Assembly: GCA_042573625.1 (NCBI GenBank)
Contig: JBHPCZ010000053.1
Coordinates: 1 to 21,846, forward strand
DNA length: 21,846 nt
Source of the DNA: JBHPCZ01 sp042573625
GTDB taxonomy: Bacteria > Desulfobacterota > Desulfobacteria > Desulfobacterales > UBA11574
Reading direction: 5' to 3'
This document shows, piece by piece, positions 1 to 6,815 of the stretch. The translations under genes were made by a program, and so were the position numbers. The notes beneath the pieces were generated by a model. It had not been told where the DNA came from and searched no databases. It saw only the letters and a list, made by a program, of their open reading frames with translations. How positions within the stretch are numbered: position 1 is the first letter of the stretch; every line of letters begins with the position of its first letter.

Positions 1-2
1 AT

Positions 3-173
3 AAATTGGAAATTCAAGATGGAGGAACTGCTTCTATTTTATATTTGAGTTGTATTAAAAATATGGTTTCCGAAGAAGATAAAAATAAAATCTATAAGGA
101 TTTAAGAAAATATTGCAAACAAGATACTCTTGCTGAAGTGAAATTGATGGAGGTTTTGTACAAAAACCGTTAG
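3..173 (+). CDS. C-terminal end of a DUF2779-type nuclease (5' end outside window)
   Basis: Frame 3 is open from the window edge to a TAG at 171-173 and encodes 56 residues. It begins with the segment LEIQDGGTAS and later has KYCKQDTLAEVKLMEVL. An 'I-x-D/G-G-x-A' segment followed by 'YC-x-x-DT-x-A-x-V-x-(L/I)-x-x-L' is the ending I associate with DUF2779 proteins, which join a Cas4-like PD-(D/E)XK region to an RNase H-like fold. The YC-x-x-DT motif would be the last RNase H/exonuclease-like acidic motif. Only the tail is visible, so the N-terminal nuclease part cannot be checked. A small hairpin (AGCAC/GTGCT, 176-191) follows the stop and could be a weak terminator. The family call rests on memory of the motif. 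Confidence 0.62.
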   Translation, partial: KLEIQDGGTASILYLSCIKNMVSEEDKNKIYKDLRKYCKQDTLAEVKLMEVLYKNR

Positions 174-667
174 GGAGCACTTGTTAGTGCTTTACTTGGA
201 ATATAATATCCATTTAATTAATAAGTTATCACTCGAAATTGTTAGCCTTGTTTGACAAGTCAGCATCGTTTTGTTAATGATCATTTTAAATCTTCATCGC
301 TTATCCTCTATTTTGGACGCTACAGAAATCACCCATCTATTTTATTTAATAGCTTTTCAATGTCAGCAATAACAGTATTACGAACAGGAGAGAATTGATC
401 CCCAATCGGAAATGTCGAGTGACTTCTCTTTTTGGCCCAGCGATTGGACGCGAAGTCTATTCCTCGAGCGGGGGCAGGTCTGTAGTTCGCTTTATTGAAT
501 GCCCTCTGAATATTTTAAGATTGACCCACATCTGGCTTGCATAGTATTATCGTAATTGATTTGGCTATTTAGAATTTAGAGTGAATATTAAGGATCGAAA
601 TAGTGAAAAATACATGTTTTATTGGATTTATTTTTAATGGATACATCTTTGAATAAGGGGGGGTACG
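174..667. other. Gap of about 490 bp with a decayed minus-strand reading frame
   Basis: No intact gene is visible. On the minus strand a frame stays open from 514 to a TGA at 331-329 (61 codons) without an ATG or convincing ribosome site. Its content looks protein-like rather than random (for example FASNRWAKKRSHS and VIADIEKLLNKIDG just before the stop). I take it as the C-terminal remnant of a lost gene, but I cannot name the family. The rest holds a weak hairpin at 176-191 and a candidate promoter for the downstream DUF262 gene. Confidence 0.35.
521..550 (+). promoter_or_regulatory. Candidate sigma-70 promoter for the DUF262 gene
   Basis: TTGACC at 521-526 and TATTAT at 545-550 are separated by 18 bp and lie about 118 bp upstream of the DUF262 start codon. 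Both boxes are one or two bases from consensus. In DNA this AT-rich such matches arise by chance, so the call is tentative. Confidence 0.3.
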
Positions 668-2308
668 ATGCCAGAATATGAAAATATCTTGGATTTAGTC
701 CGCGCTTTTGATTCAGGCGAGATTCAGCTACCAATTATGCAAAGAGATTATGTTTGGAAGCAAAAACAGGTAATCAAGCTGATGGATTCTCTTTATAACG
801 GATGGCCGATAGGTGCTTTCTATTTATGGCAATCAGACAAACAACAAAAATTAAGGACACCTATTCCAAATCATCCCTTTGATTACCTCTTGGACGGCCA
901 ACAGCGATTGACCAGCATTTCAAGAGCTATAGCGGAGGGAACTGACAGCCTTGAGTCAAAAGTATTTTTCGATGTGTTACGCGATGAAGATGATAAGAAG
1001 AAGTTTGTAATGGGAGATCAATATAAGGGCGTTATCAAACGGTTGGATCGTGGAGACCCGACACTTGTTCCTCTTTCTGCTCTTGTCCCCATCAACAGCA
1101 GCGTCGATACTGATGGAATACTAGAAAAGATAAAAGAATCGAACGATATTACAGAACCTGACAGGATAAGCTTCTCGCAGAAATTGCAGAAAGCGAGCAG
1201 AATGTTCGATACTAAGAAGGCTACAATTGAACGAATTAAAACAGAAGAAACCGAGGTCGCGATTGAGATCTTTGCCAGGTTGAACAGTGGAGGGACGACG
1301 CTTAAGGCGGGCGATATTCAGGCAGCTCAACTTGCACAAGAAAGAACAGTGGATTTGCTGCCCAAAATGCGTAAATTTATGATGAGTGACAAAAGTAGAG
1401 CGTTAGGCTATGATTTCGCTTTTATTGTGCGATGCCTTGCAACTCTGCATCGCGACAGTGCTAATCTTTTGCTCGAGACTAAAACGAAAAGCAATTTTTT
1501 TCAAGATAAAAATGGGAGAAATATCAAGCAAACATGGGAAGCAACCCGTAAATGCCTCGAGAGTGTTAACGATTTTGTGATAAATGAAATGGGATGGACA
1601 ACACGGCGATGGCTTCCTTCTACAAACGCTTTGATTCCTATCGCATATTTGGTCCAGCATAATCATGGGTCGAAAATTATCAATAAGGACAAGGATTTCA
1701 TTAAACAGTTTTTGTGCCTGTCAGCACTAAGAAAGCTTTTTTCCGGGTCTGTAGATACCACTATCAATAAGTATGTTAATCCAATTAAAAACGCAACGAA
1801 AGATAATCGAGGCGCTAACCTTCTAATCAAAAAAATTCTAAAGAAAGAGAAATATCCCATTACCCAAGAAGATGTTTTGCAGGAACGCCGCATGGTTTCA
1901 TCTCTGATGCAAGTGTACCTTGCATATCTTGTGGCCCAAAAGGCAAAATCGTGGATTGATGGTTGCTACCTCGCAGATGTAGATCTTGAGGTCCATCACA
2001 TTTTCCCCAAACAGCTTTTTTTGGACAATGACCTCCCCATGGCTAAGGCTAATACCATGGCGAACTATGCTCTGATTTCACAACATGACAATAAAGCGTT
2101 AGGGGACTTAAGGGGCGATTCACCAAAGGGTGCATACGGTGAACTTACCAGAGGTCAAAAGAAATCTGCCGCGATCCAGTCTGTCATGATTGGAAAAAAT
2201 GACTTGCTCGAACTTGACTCCTATGATAAATTCTGCGAGCGTCGAGCAAATGATATAGCCGAAAAGCTGAATCAGTTTGTAGGAATAGTTAAACCTAAAG
2301 CCGAATGA
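668..2308 (+). CDS. GmrSD-like DUF262 NTPase with C-terminal HNH nuclease
   Basis: A 546-residue cytoplasmic protein. The N-terminal DUF262 (ParB/sulfiredoxin-like fold) is shown by LPIMQRDYVW (21-30), the nucleotide-binding signature DGQQR (76-80) and EIFARLNSGG (200-209). The C-terminal part has VHHIFPK (442-448), the HNH/DUF1524-type metal finger in which His443 and His444 would be catalytic. This is the GmrS+GmrD order in one chain. Related proteins (GmrSD, BrxU, SspE) are NTP-dependent nucleases acting on modified phage DNA or sensing host DNA modification. Length is close to the family norm and all key motifs are present, so it is probably active. ATG 668 follows a strong purine run (AAGGGGGGG) with suitable spacing. 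It stands alone on the plus strand next to a DUF2779 remnant, which suits a defence neighbourhood. Its substrate cannot be read from sequence. Confidence 0.9.
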   Translation: MPEYENILDLVRAFDSGEIQLPIMQRDYVWKQKQVIKLMDSLYNGWPIGAFYLWQSDKQQKLRTPIPNHPFDYLLDGQQRLTSISRAIAEGTDSLESKVFFDVLRDEDDKKKFVMGDQYKGVIKRLDRGDPTLVPLSALVPINSSVDTDGILEKIKESNDITEPDRISFSQKLQKASRMFDTKKATIERIKTEETEVAIEIFARLNSGGTTLKAGDIQAAQLAQERTVDLLPKMRKFMMSDKSRALGYDFAFIVRCLATLHRDSANLLLETKTKSNFFQDKNGRNIKQTWEATRKCLESVNDFVINEMGWTTRRWLPSTNALIPIAYLVQHNHGSKIINKDKDFIKQFLCLSALRKLFSGSVDTTINKYVNPIKNATKDNRGANLLIKKILKKEKYPITQEDVLQERRMVSSLMQVYLAYLVAQKAKSWIDGCYLADVDLEVHHIFPKQLFLDNDLPMAKANTMANYALISQHDNKALGDLRGDSPKGAYGELTRGQKKSAAIQSVMIGKNDLLELDSYDKFCERRANDIAEKLNQFVGIVKPKAE

Positions 2309-2313
2309 AAAAA

Positions 2314-2338
2314 GGGGGATATACCTGCTGTTTTTTTT
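2314..2338 (+). terminator. Weak terminator-like T-run after the DUF262 gene
   Basis: Just after the stop codon there is A6-G5, then AGG...CCT that can form only a short stem, then eight T residues (2331-2338). The stem is poor, so only the position and the T-run support termination. Confidence 0.25.
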
Positions 2339-2429
2339 GACCTTTTTCTTTTTGCAGATGCACTTTGCAGTTGGATTTCCGCATGAAGGAAAGATATTAC
2401 CTAATTCTGCTGAATAGACTAATCGACTG

Positions 2430-2711
2430 TTACCCATTAACTCGTTCTTTCAGTTCCTTCCCACACTTAAAGAAAGGCAGTTTCTTAGGTTTAATCTCAC
2501 ACGGTACACCAGTTGCAGGATTTCTGCCTCTACGTTCTGTTTTCTCTTTAACACCGAATTTTCCAAACCCACTGATCAGGATATCTTCACCGGATTCAAG
2601 GGTCTTTTTCATGATTTCCAACAGGGTTTCGATTGTTTCAACAGACTGATTCTTTGTGAAGCTGAACTGCCTTTTAATAGAATTACCAATATCTGCTTTT
2701 GTTAGTGCCAT
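2430..2711 (-). CDS. IHF-alpha-like DNA-bending protein (paralogue 1)
   Basis: A 93-residue HU/IHF-family protein starting MALTKADI, the usual IHF-alpha opening. The middle has the conserved LISGFGKFGVKEK strand, and the beta-arm tip RRGRNPATG contains the proline that intercalates into DNA. The C-terminal FKCGKELKERVNG matches the IHF-alpha ending. IHF acts as a heterodimer that sharply bends DNA and assists recombination and transcription; no IHF-beta gene is in the window. The ATG is preceded by AAAGGAG at 5 nt spacing. It is divergent from the XRE gene across only about 70 bp. It is clearly a paralogue of the gene at 20827-21111, and the beta-arm loop (GVPCEIKPKKLP here, GGNMMLAPRKVV there) is the most divergent part. 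Confidence 0.9.
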   Translation of the reverse strand: MALTKADIGNSIKRQFSFTKNQSVETIETLLEIMKKTLESGEDILISGFGKFGVKEKTERRGRNPATGVPCEIKPKKLPFFKCGKELKERVNG

Positions 2712-2758
2712 ACGCGCTCCTTTGATAAAATTGGGATTAAAGATTGTGTGTTCAGATA

Positions 2759-2787
2759 AAATTACTGATATATAACGATTGTGTCAA
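2759..2787 (-). promoter_or_regulatory. Promoter/box upstream of IHF-alpha paralogue 1 (TTGACA-N4-CGTTATA)
   Basis: Reading leftward, TTGACA (2787-2782) is a perfect -35 and TAATTT (2764-2759) lies 17 bp further on as a modest -10. Inside the spacer is CGTTATA (2777-2771). The same TTGACA...CGTTATA pair occurs upstream of the second IHF-alpha-like gene. The -35 falls inside or at the start of the divergent XRE reading frame. Confidence 0.5.
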
Positions 2788-3035
2788 TGAAATTAATGTG
2801 TTATAGAAGCTTCGACCTGATACAGGAGGGTAAGTCGAGCCACAACTTGGTTAAACAGATCAGAAATGGACTCCTTATGAGCGAGACAGAACTGGCCAGA
2901 AAGGCTGGAGTGTCTGCATTGACTATCAGCCGAATTGAAAAAGGATTGAGTTGCCGACTGGAAACGAAAAGAAAGATTATTGTGGCCCTGGGGCGGGATC
3001 TGTCTGAAAAAGACAATATTTTTCCAGAAAAATAA
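2781..3035 (+). CDS. Small XRE/Cro-type helix-turn-helix regulator
   Basis: Up to 84 residues. The HTH is clear: MSETELARKAGVSALTISRI (helices 2-3), followed by EKG and the tail KRKIIVALGRDLSEKDNIFP. Short XRE proteins of this form are common in Desulfobacterota and usually act as local repressors. The start is uncertain. The longest frame begins with GTG 2781, with in-frame ATGs at 2787 and 2796; none has a good ribosome site, and the region before the HTH (about 25 residues) is longer than I expect. An AGGAGG at 2824-2829 has no start codon at normal spacing. It is divergent from the IHF-alpha-like gene, with an overlapping promoter region, so mutual regulation is likely. The stop overlaps the terminator stem shared with the HU gene. 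Confidence 0.8.
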   Translation: MSMKLMCYRSFDLIQEGKSSHNLVKQIRNGLLMSETELARKAGVSALTISRIEKGLSCRLETKRKIIVALGRDLSEKDNIFPEK

Positions 3036-3076
3036 GGGCGGCCTATTTGATGTTCAAAGTCAAATAAACCGCCCTT
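3034..3076. terminator. Bidirectional terminator between the XRE and HU genes
   Basis: AAGGGCGG (3034-3041) pairs with CCGCCCTT (3069-3076), and TATTTGA (3044-3050) pairs with TCAAATA (3060-3066). A 2x2 internal loop separates the stems and the apical loop has 9 nt. On the minus strand the stem is followed by TATTTTTC, a good T-run for the HU transcript. On the plus strand the tail (TAATATTTATAC) is weaker. It sits exactly between two convergent stops. Confidence 0.88.
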
Positions 3077-3081
3077 AATAT

Positions 3082-3354
3082 TTATACAGCGTCTTTTAGT
3101 TTTTTGCCTGCTTTGAATGTTACAGTATTCCTTGCTTTAATTTTGATCGGTTCCCCTGTTTGAGGGTTACGACCCTTCCGGGCTTTCCGACGGACTTTTG
3201 CAAAAGTGCCAAATCCTACCAGTGTCACCTTTCCGTCTTTTTTCTTAAGCGCTTGTGTAATACCACCAATGAACGAATTTAGAGCGGCACCTGCAGCAGC
3301 TTTAGAAATTTTTGCATCTTTTGCCATTTCTTCGATCAATTCAGCCTTTGTCAT
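3082..3354 (-). CDS. HU-type histone-like DNA-binding protein
   Basis: A 90-residue HU protein, full family length: MTKAELIEEMA at the start, VTLVGFGTFAKVRRKARKGR in the core, the beta-arm tip GRNPQTGEPIKI with the intercalating proline, and the end TVTFKAGKKLKDAV. It forms dimers that bend and coat DNA without strong sequence preference. I chose ATG 3354 over the in-frame TTG at 3357 because GGGAGG sits 6 nt before the ATG. It begins 50 bp after the stop of the metallo-beta-lactamase gene on the same strand with no terminator between them, so it may be the last gene of the nuclease operon, but HU genes often stand alone. A strong terminator follows. Confidence 0.95.
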   Translation of the reverse strand: MTKAELIEEMAKDAKISKAAAGAALNSFIGGITQALKKKDGKVTLVGFGTFAKVRRKARKGRNPQTGEPIKIKARNTVTFKAGKKLKDAV

Positions 3355-3404
3355 CAATTTCCTCCCTTTTTAGTTTTGAGTTTGAACCTAAGAACCTTTA
3401 CATT

Positions 3405-4661
3405 TTACAAATTCACGATTTCACCATCATTCACAAGCCTTACGTTTGGAAAATAATCTTTGAACTTCTCCGGATGGAAGCTGTGAATAGGTATAACCAT
3501 TTCAGGGGCCATTGCGTCAACCAGCTTTTTTAAATCTTCAAGTTTTGCATGGCCACTGGTGTGCAGGTATTCATATCGAACACCTTTATCTTCAAGATAA
3601 GATTTTAGATTTCGTAAGGGTTTGCTCCGTTCAAAATACCCGGGCCACAGAGAATAAATCCATGTGGCATCTTCAAGGCTTAAAAATCTTTTTAGATCGA
3701 AAAGGAATCCCGCACGAATCAACATTACGGCATTGTTCTCCATTTCTCTAACCTGAGCCCATTTTATGCCGTTTTGGCGATGCCTGGTCAGGATGTCGTT
3801 TAAACCCAGCTTCTCAAACCTTCGTGCAAGAAGTTGCGGATAACACACCCTGATTTGGGGCCATGAAGCCTGGGGTAGTTTTGCATATGTTTTTAATCGT
3901 TCAAGGATTTCCGCAGTGTAAAAATCGATGATTAGTTTTCGATCTGTACGTATTGTGGCCTTGAATATGGTAACGAGCCGGTCGATGTTTTGGCTGGAAG
4001 TAGTGACCAGCACAATCCCCGGAGTTTTTTTAATTACACTGGCAAATTGGTTTTCGAGATCTTGTTCGGTTGTTGTTAATTCATTTGTTCGCTCGCCGAT
4101 AAGGGTTCCCTCCATCAGCAGAGCATTGACTTTTGGAGGATTTTGCACCATGCGGTCCAGAAGCTTTGCCTTTCTTCCGTGCCCCCGAAAATCTCCGGTG
4201 TAAAACAGACTCTTGCTGCCGCCAGAAATGAGAAAGCCATATGCATCAAAAGCTGAATGGTCCATGAGGTAGGGCATCACTGAAAATGTTCCAACCTGAA
4301 ATTCCTTCCAGGCTTTGAAAAACTTTAGTTCTAAAGACTGTGCCTTCTCAGGACTCATTTGTCCGGTTATTGCCATTAGGTCTGAAGAGGCCTTTCCACA
4401 ATATACCGGAGTACCTTCAGGTAGCATGTCGGCCAAGCCATAGTGGTCCAGGTGGGCATGGGATAGAATTACGGCATCGATCTTTTTGTTGCCGTTTCTC
4501 AACTCCTCAAAAAGCGGCTGTGGCAGGTGGTATCCTGGATCATCGCTAAAATCATGATCCAGCGGGAGGCCTACATCTATTAGAATAGTGGCATCATTGT
4601 AAGTCAATTCCACACAGCTGCCTCCAACTTGATGGGCTCCACGATGTATTACAAGCTTCAT
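3405..4661 (-). CDS. Beta-CASP metallo-beta-lactamase nuclease (RNase J/CPSF-like)
   Basis: A 418-residue metallo-hydrolase. The zinc site reads SHAHLDH (His68, His70, Asp72, His73), MDHSAF (His135) and GDFRGHGRK (Asp157), with IPIHSFHP (His393, His396) at the C-terminus. The segment TSGHAKLEDL (His371) is a beta-CASP motif, and the insert between about 180 and 360 fits the CASP domain. Known members cut or trim RNA or DNA (RNase J, CPSF-73, Artemis/SNM1), so this is very likely a nuclease and not a beta-lactamase. RNA or DNA specificity cannot be read here. It follows the 269-residue gene by 35 bp in the same direction; the ATG has no clear ribosome site, which hints at translational coupling or low expression. 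All metal ligands look intact. Confidence 0.9.
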   Translation of the reverse strand: MKLVIHRGAHQVGGSCVELTYNDATILIDVGLPLDHDFSDDPGYHLPQPLFEELRNGNKKIDAVILSHAHLDHYGLADMLPEGTPVYCGKASSDLMAITGQMSPEKAQSLELKFFKAWKEFQVGTFSVMPYLMDHSAFDAYGFLISGGSKSLFYTGDFRGHGRKAKLLDRMVQNPPKVNALLMEGTLIGERTNELTTTEQDLENQFASVIKKTPGIVLVTTSSQNIDRLVTIFKATIRTDRKLIIDFYTAEILERLKTYAKLPQASWPQIRVCYPQLLARRFEKLGLNDILTRHRQNGIKWAQVREMENNAVMLIRAGFLFDLKRFLSLEDATWIYSLWPGYFERSKPLRNLKSYLEDKGVRYEYLHTSGHAKLEDLKKLVDAMAPEMVIPIHSFHPEKFKDYFPNVRLVNDGEIVNL

Positions 4662-4696
4662 AGTATTAAATATTTTGATTGAGATCTTGTAAGCTT

Positions 4697-5506
4697 TCAG
4701 CTCGAAACTAATAGAATGTCCCAGTTTTTCCTTTGGAGCTCTGGGATGCTGTGTCGAATTGAAATGGAGACACTCTGTTGCCCTTTCACGCCAAGTTCAT
4801 CATATATTTCGATGCATTTGCTTATGCAATTGTCAAAATCAAGTTTGAGTGTTAAGAAAGATATTTTTGTTTTGAAGGCCAAGCTAAATTCGTTTAAAAT
4901 ATTTTGAAACGGTTTTATTTTGTCTTCAGTTTTATTCCCTTCACCATCTAGCAACCCATAGGATTGGTAATACTCTAAAGGTGCAAGAATCATAACTTCA
5001 ACTTCATCAAATTTATTCATAGCTTTTATCTTTCTCTTTTTGATAATTCTATAGTGAGTTAGATTTTTCAGGCTTTCGACAATTGCATAAATTGGGCTAT
5101 CAGAACTTTGCCATGCTTTCAATTCAACAAAAGTTATTTTTGAATTTCCTTCTCTTATTCCGATATCAATAGATTCCTTTTTCCCACCTATGGGAACCTG
5201 ATTAAAGAAATCATCCGTGTTCGAAACAGTGATAAACCTTTCAAGCGCTTCCTCGGTTCTATATGGCTTTTTATCCTTCGTAATTGTGAAATTATATCTC
5301 TTGCGTAGATATAACAGCTTGTCTCCACGGGGCCTGTTTTGTCCTGTATCAATGACCTCCCAGAAGGTACTGTGTAGCTCTTGAGGAGTGAAGGGTAAAT
5401 TTGCATCTTCAAGAAAATCAAGCCAACCCCTTTTATGCGTGATTCGGCAATATCCGTCTTTTTCTGAATCTGTGGCAGCAATTATCTGCTTCATTATATT
5501 TTTCAT
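4697..5506 (-). CDS. Unrecognised protein with a PD-(D/E)XK nuclease signature
   Basis: A 269-residue soluble protein. I do not recognise the family. SIDIG (Asp114) followed by FVELKAW (Glu128, Lys130) has the spacing and hydrophobic strands of a PD-(D/E)XK active site. An N-terminal region of about 100 residues (DFLEDANLPFTPQEL, YLRKRYNF) precedes it and could be a winged-helix-like or interaction domain. The C-terminal part has no motif I can name. ATG 5506 has GAGGG 7 nt upstream and lies 12 bp after the previous stop, so it is tightly coupled to the 380-residue gene, which carries a similar signature. The pair may form one complex. Nuclease activity is inferred from the three catalytic-type residues only. 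Confidence 0.75.
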   Translation of the reverse strand: MKNIMKQIIAATDSEKDGYCRITHKRGWLDFLEDANLPFTPQELHSTFWEVIDTGQNRPRGDKLLYLRKRYNFTITKDKKPYRTEEALERFITVSNTDDFFNQVPIGGKKESIDIGIREGNSKITFVELKAWQSSDSPIYAIVESLKNLTHYRIIKKRKIKAMNKFDEVEVMILAPLEYYQSYGLLDGEGNKTEDKIKPFQNILNEFSLAFKTKISFLTLKLDFDNCISKCIEIYDELGVKGQQSVSISIRHSIPELQRKNWDILLVSS

Positions 5507-5518
5507 GTTCGACCCTCA

Positions 5519-6661
5519 TCATATTTTGTATTCGTTTGGTCTTAATAATTCGCGTCGATTATAGGCTTCCAGAAAAAGGTCAGCTGTGTGTGGAACAATA
5601 ATATCGTTTAAACCTAATTCTTTTTTAGTATTAGATAGTGCTGCCTGCCATTCGCCCCGGATAGTTGGCGAATGAGGATCATTGAGGAAATATATATTGG
5701 CAAGCCATGCAGGGATTTTGACAATCTTGCGAAGGAAAAAAAGGTGTGCGAGACGATTGGCCGATTGATAGAGCCGGCCCGTCCAGTCGGCCTCGGCTGA
5801 AATGCCAAGCCACTGTTTTGTCTTCTCAAGCGAAACTTCAATCTTTCGGCGGGATTTTAGTGATGCCCGACATTTAGGACCATAAATCTCAGGGGGACGA
5901 CTCTTAGCTTCAATAAGTAAGACTCCTTGACGATCGAGATCCTCTTGAGGTTCAATGATTGCGAGTGCATCCCAACTTGGGCCACCTTTTGGCCAGAATT
6001 CGTTTAACTCCTCTGCAAAATGCTCTAGCTTAACCGCTTTTAGAAATGCTTTATCCTTATACTCGATGAATTTTTTGTTTTCACGGGGTGAAACCCAATG
6101 AAGCTTCTCTTTTAAGGAACTAATCGATGGCAGGGCACGTAGAATACTTTGAGAAAGTTCATCCGACTTTCGGTTCACATAGATCTGTATCTGAAGCTGG
6201 CTGCCAGCATAAGCCCGCCCTGAATTATCAACTCTTGCATTTCCTTTTTTTATAAATTCAGAAGCAATGGGACTATTTCTAACATGCGATTGATTCAGCT
6301 TTCCTTCTTGATCAGGTAATGTTTCATTTAATTTTTTAATCGTACTAAAGATCCATTTTTCCCTTGTTTCTCTATTAGGTTTGTAAGTTCGCTTTTTATC
6401 AAAATAGCCTGTATGGACAAAATTGGCAAGATCCTGACTATTAACTAGTAACTTTTGGGCAATGAAATCCACATAAGAACTTGAAGTCGACCATCGGAAT
6501 AGTATATTTTCATTCCTTTCAAATCGTTCTTGGATTTCATTAAGATCATTTTTTTGAACCCAAACTAAAGAGTATTCATTTTTACATATAAAGTTTAGTG
6601 TTTTGCTACAAATTTGTCGGTTAGATTTGCAGTATTTCCAAAAAGTAACGTTAGGTCTCAT
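5519..6661 (-). CDS. Unrecognised protein with a PD-(D/E)XK nuclease signature
   Basis: 380 residues from ATG 6661. A longer in-frame GTG at 6670 exists, but AAGG lies 8 nt before the ATG and abuts the GTG, so I use the ATG. The second half has WDALAII (Asp231) and LLIEAKS (Glu251, Lys253), a good PD-(D/E)XK core, followed by a basic helix (SLKSRRKIEVSLEKTKQWLG). The first 200 residues match nothing I know. The end has a hydrophobic strand-rich stretch (PAWLANIYFLND) typical of the last strand of restriction-like folds. Its ATG follows the stop of the 45-residue gene by 16 bp and its stop precedes the next gene by 12 bp, so it is firmly inside the operon. Function is inferred to be DNA cleavage or DNA-end binding. 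Confidence 0.78.
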   Translation of the reverse strand: MRPNVTFWKYCKSNRQICSKTLNFICKNEYSLVWVQKNDLNEIQERFERNENILFRWSTSSSYVDFIAQKLLVNSQDLANFVHTGYFDKKRTYKPNRETREKWIFSTIKKLNETLPDQEGKLNQSHVRNSPIASEFIKKGNARVDNSGRAYAGSQLQIQIYVNRKSDELSQSILRALPSISSLKEKLHWVSPRENKKFIEYKDKAFLKAVKLEHFAEELNEFWPKGGPSWDALAIIEPQEDLDRQGVLLIEAKSRPPEIYGPKCRASLKSRRKIEVSLEKTKQWLGISAEADWTGRLYQSANRLAHLFFLRKIVKIPAWLANIYFLNDPHSPTIRGEWQAALSNTKKELGLNDIIVPHTADLFLEAYNRRELLRPNEYKI

Positions 6662-6677
6662 AAATTTCACCTTAACA

Positions 6678-6815
6678 TCAAATTAATACTCCTTGCCCCA
6701 AGGGGTATGACTCCTTGAATGAATCATTATAGCTTAAGCGTCGCTGGATATATTCATTAATGGAATCTGTAGTTACATTCTTTTTGATTGTTGGATTTGA
6801 TCTATAAGGCCACAT
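6678..6815 (-). CDS. Small 45-residue operon protein overlapping the AddA-like 3' end
   Basis: A short gene that a length filter would miss. ATG (6815-6813) lies inside the end of the AddA-like gene (14 nt overlap, different frame), with GGAGG 8 nt upstream. The stop TGA is 6680-6678, 16 bp before the ATG of the 380-residue gene. The product begins MWPYRSNPTIKKNV, continues SINEYIQRRLSYND and ends YPLGQGVLI. It is soluble, polar and without cysteine. Without it the operon would have its only sizeable gap downstream of the AddB-like gene; with it every junction from the AddB-like gene to the beta-CASP gene is 35 bp or less. Function is unknown: a small accessory subunit or a translational coupler are both possible. 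Confidence 0.68.
   Translation of the reverse strand: MWPYRSNPTIKKNVTTDSINEYIQRRLSYNDSFKESYPLGQGVLI

Noticed and set aside
6662..6670. GTG start at 6670 for the 380-residue protein
   Set aside because: The AAGG ribosome site abuts the GTG but has ideal spacing to the ATG at 6661.
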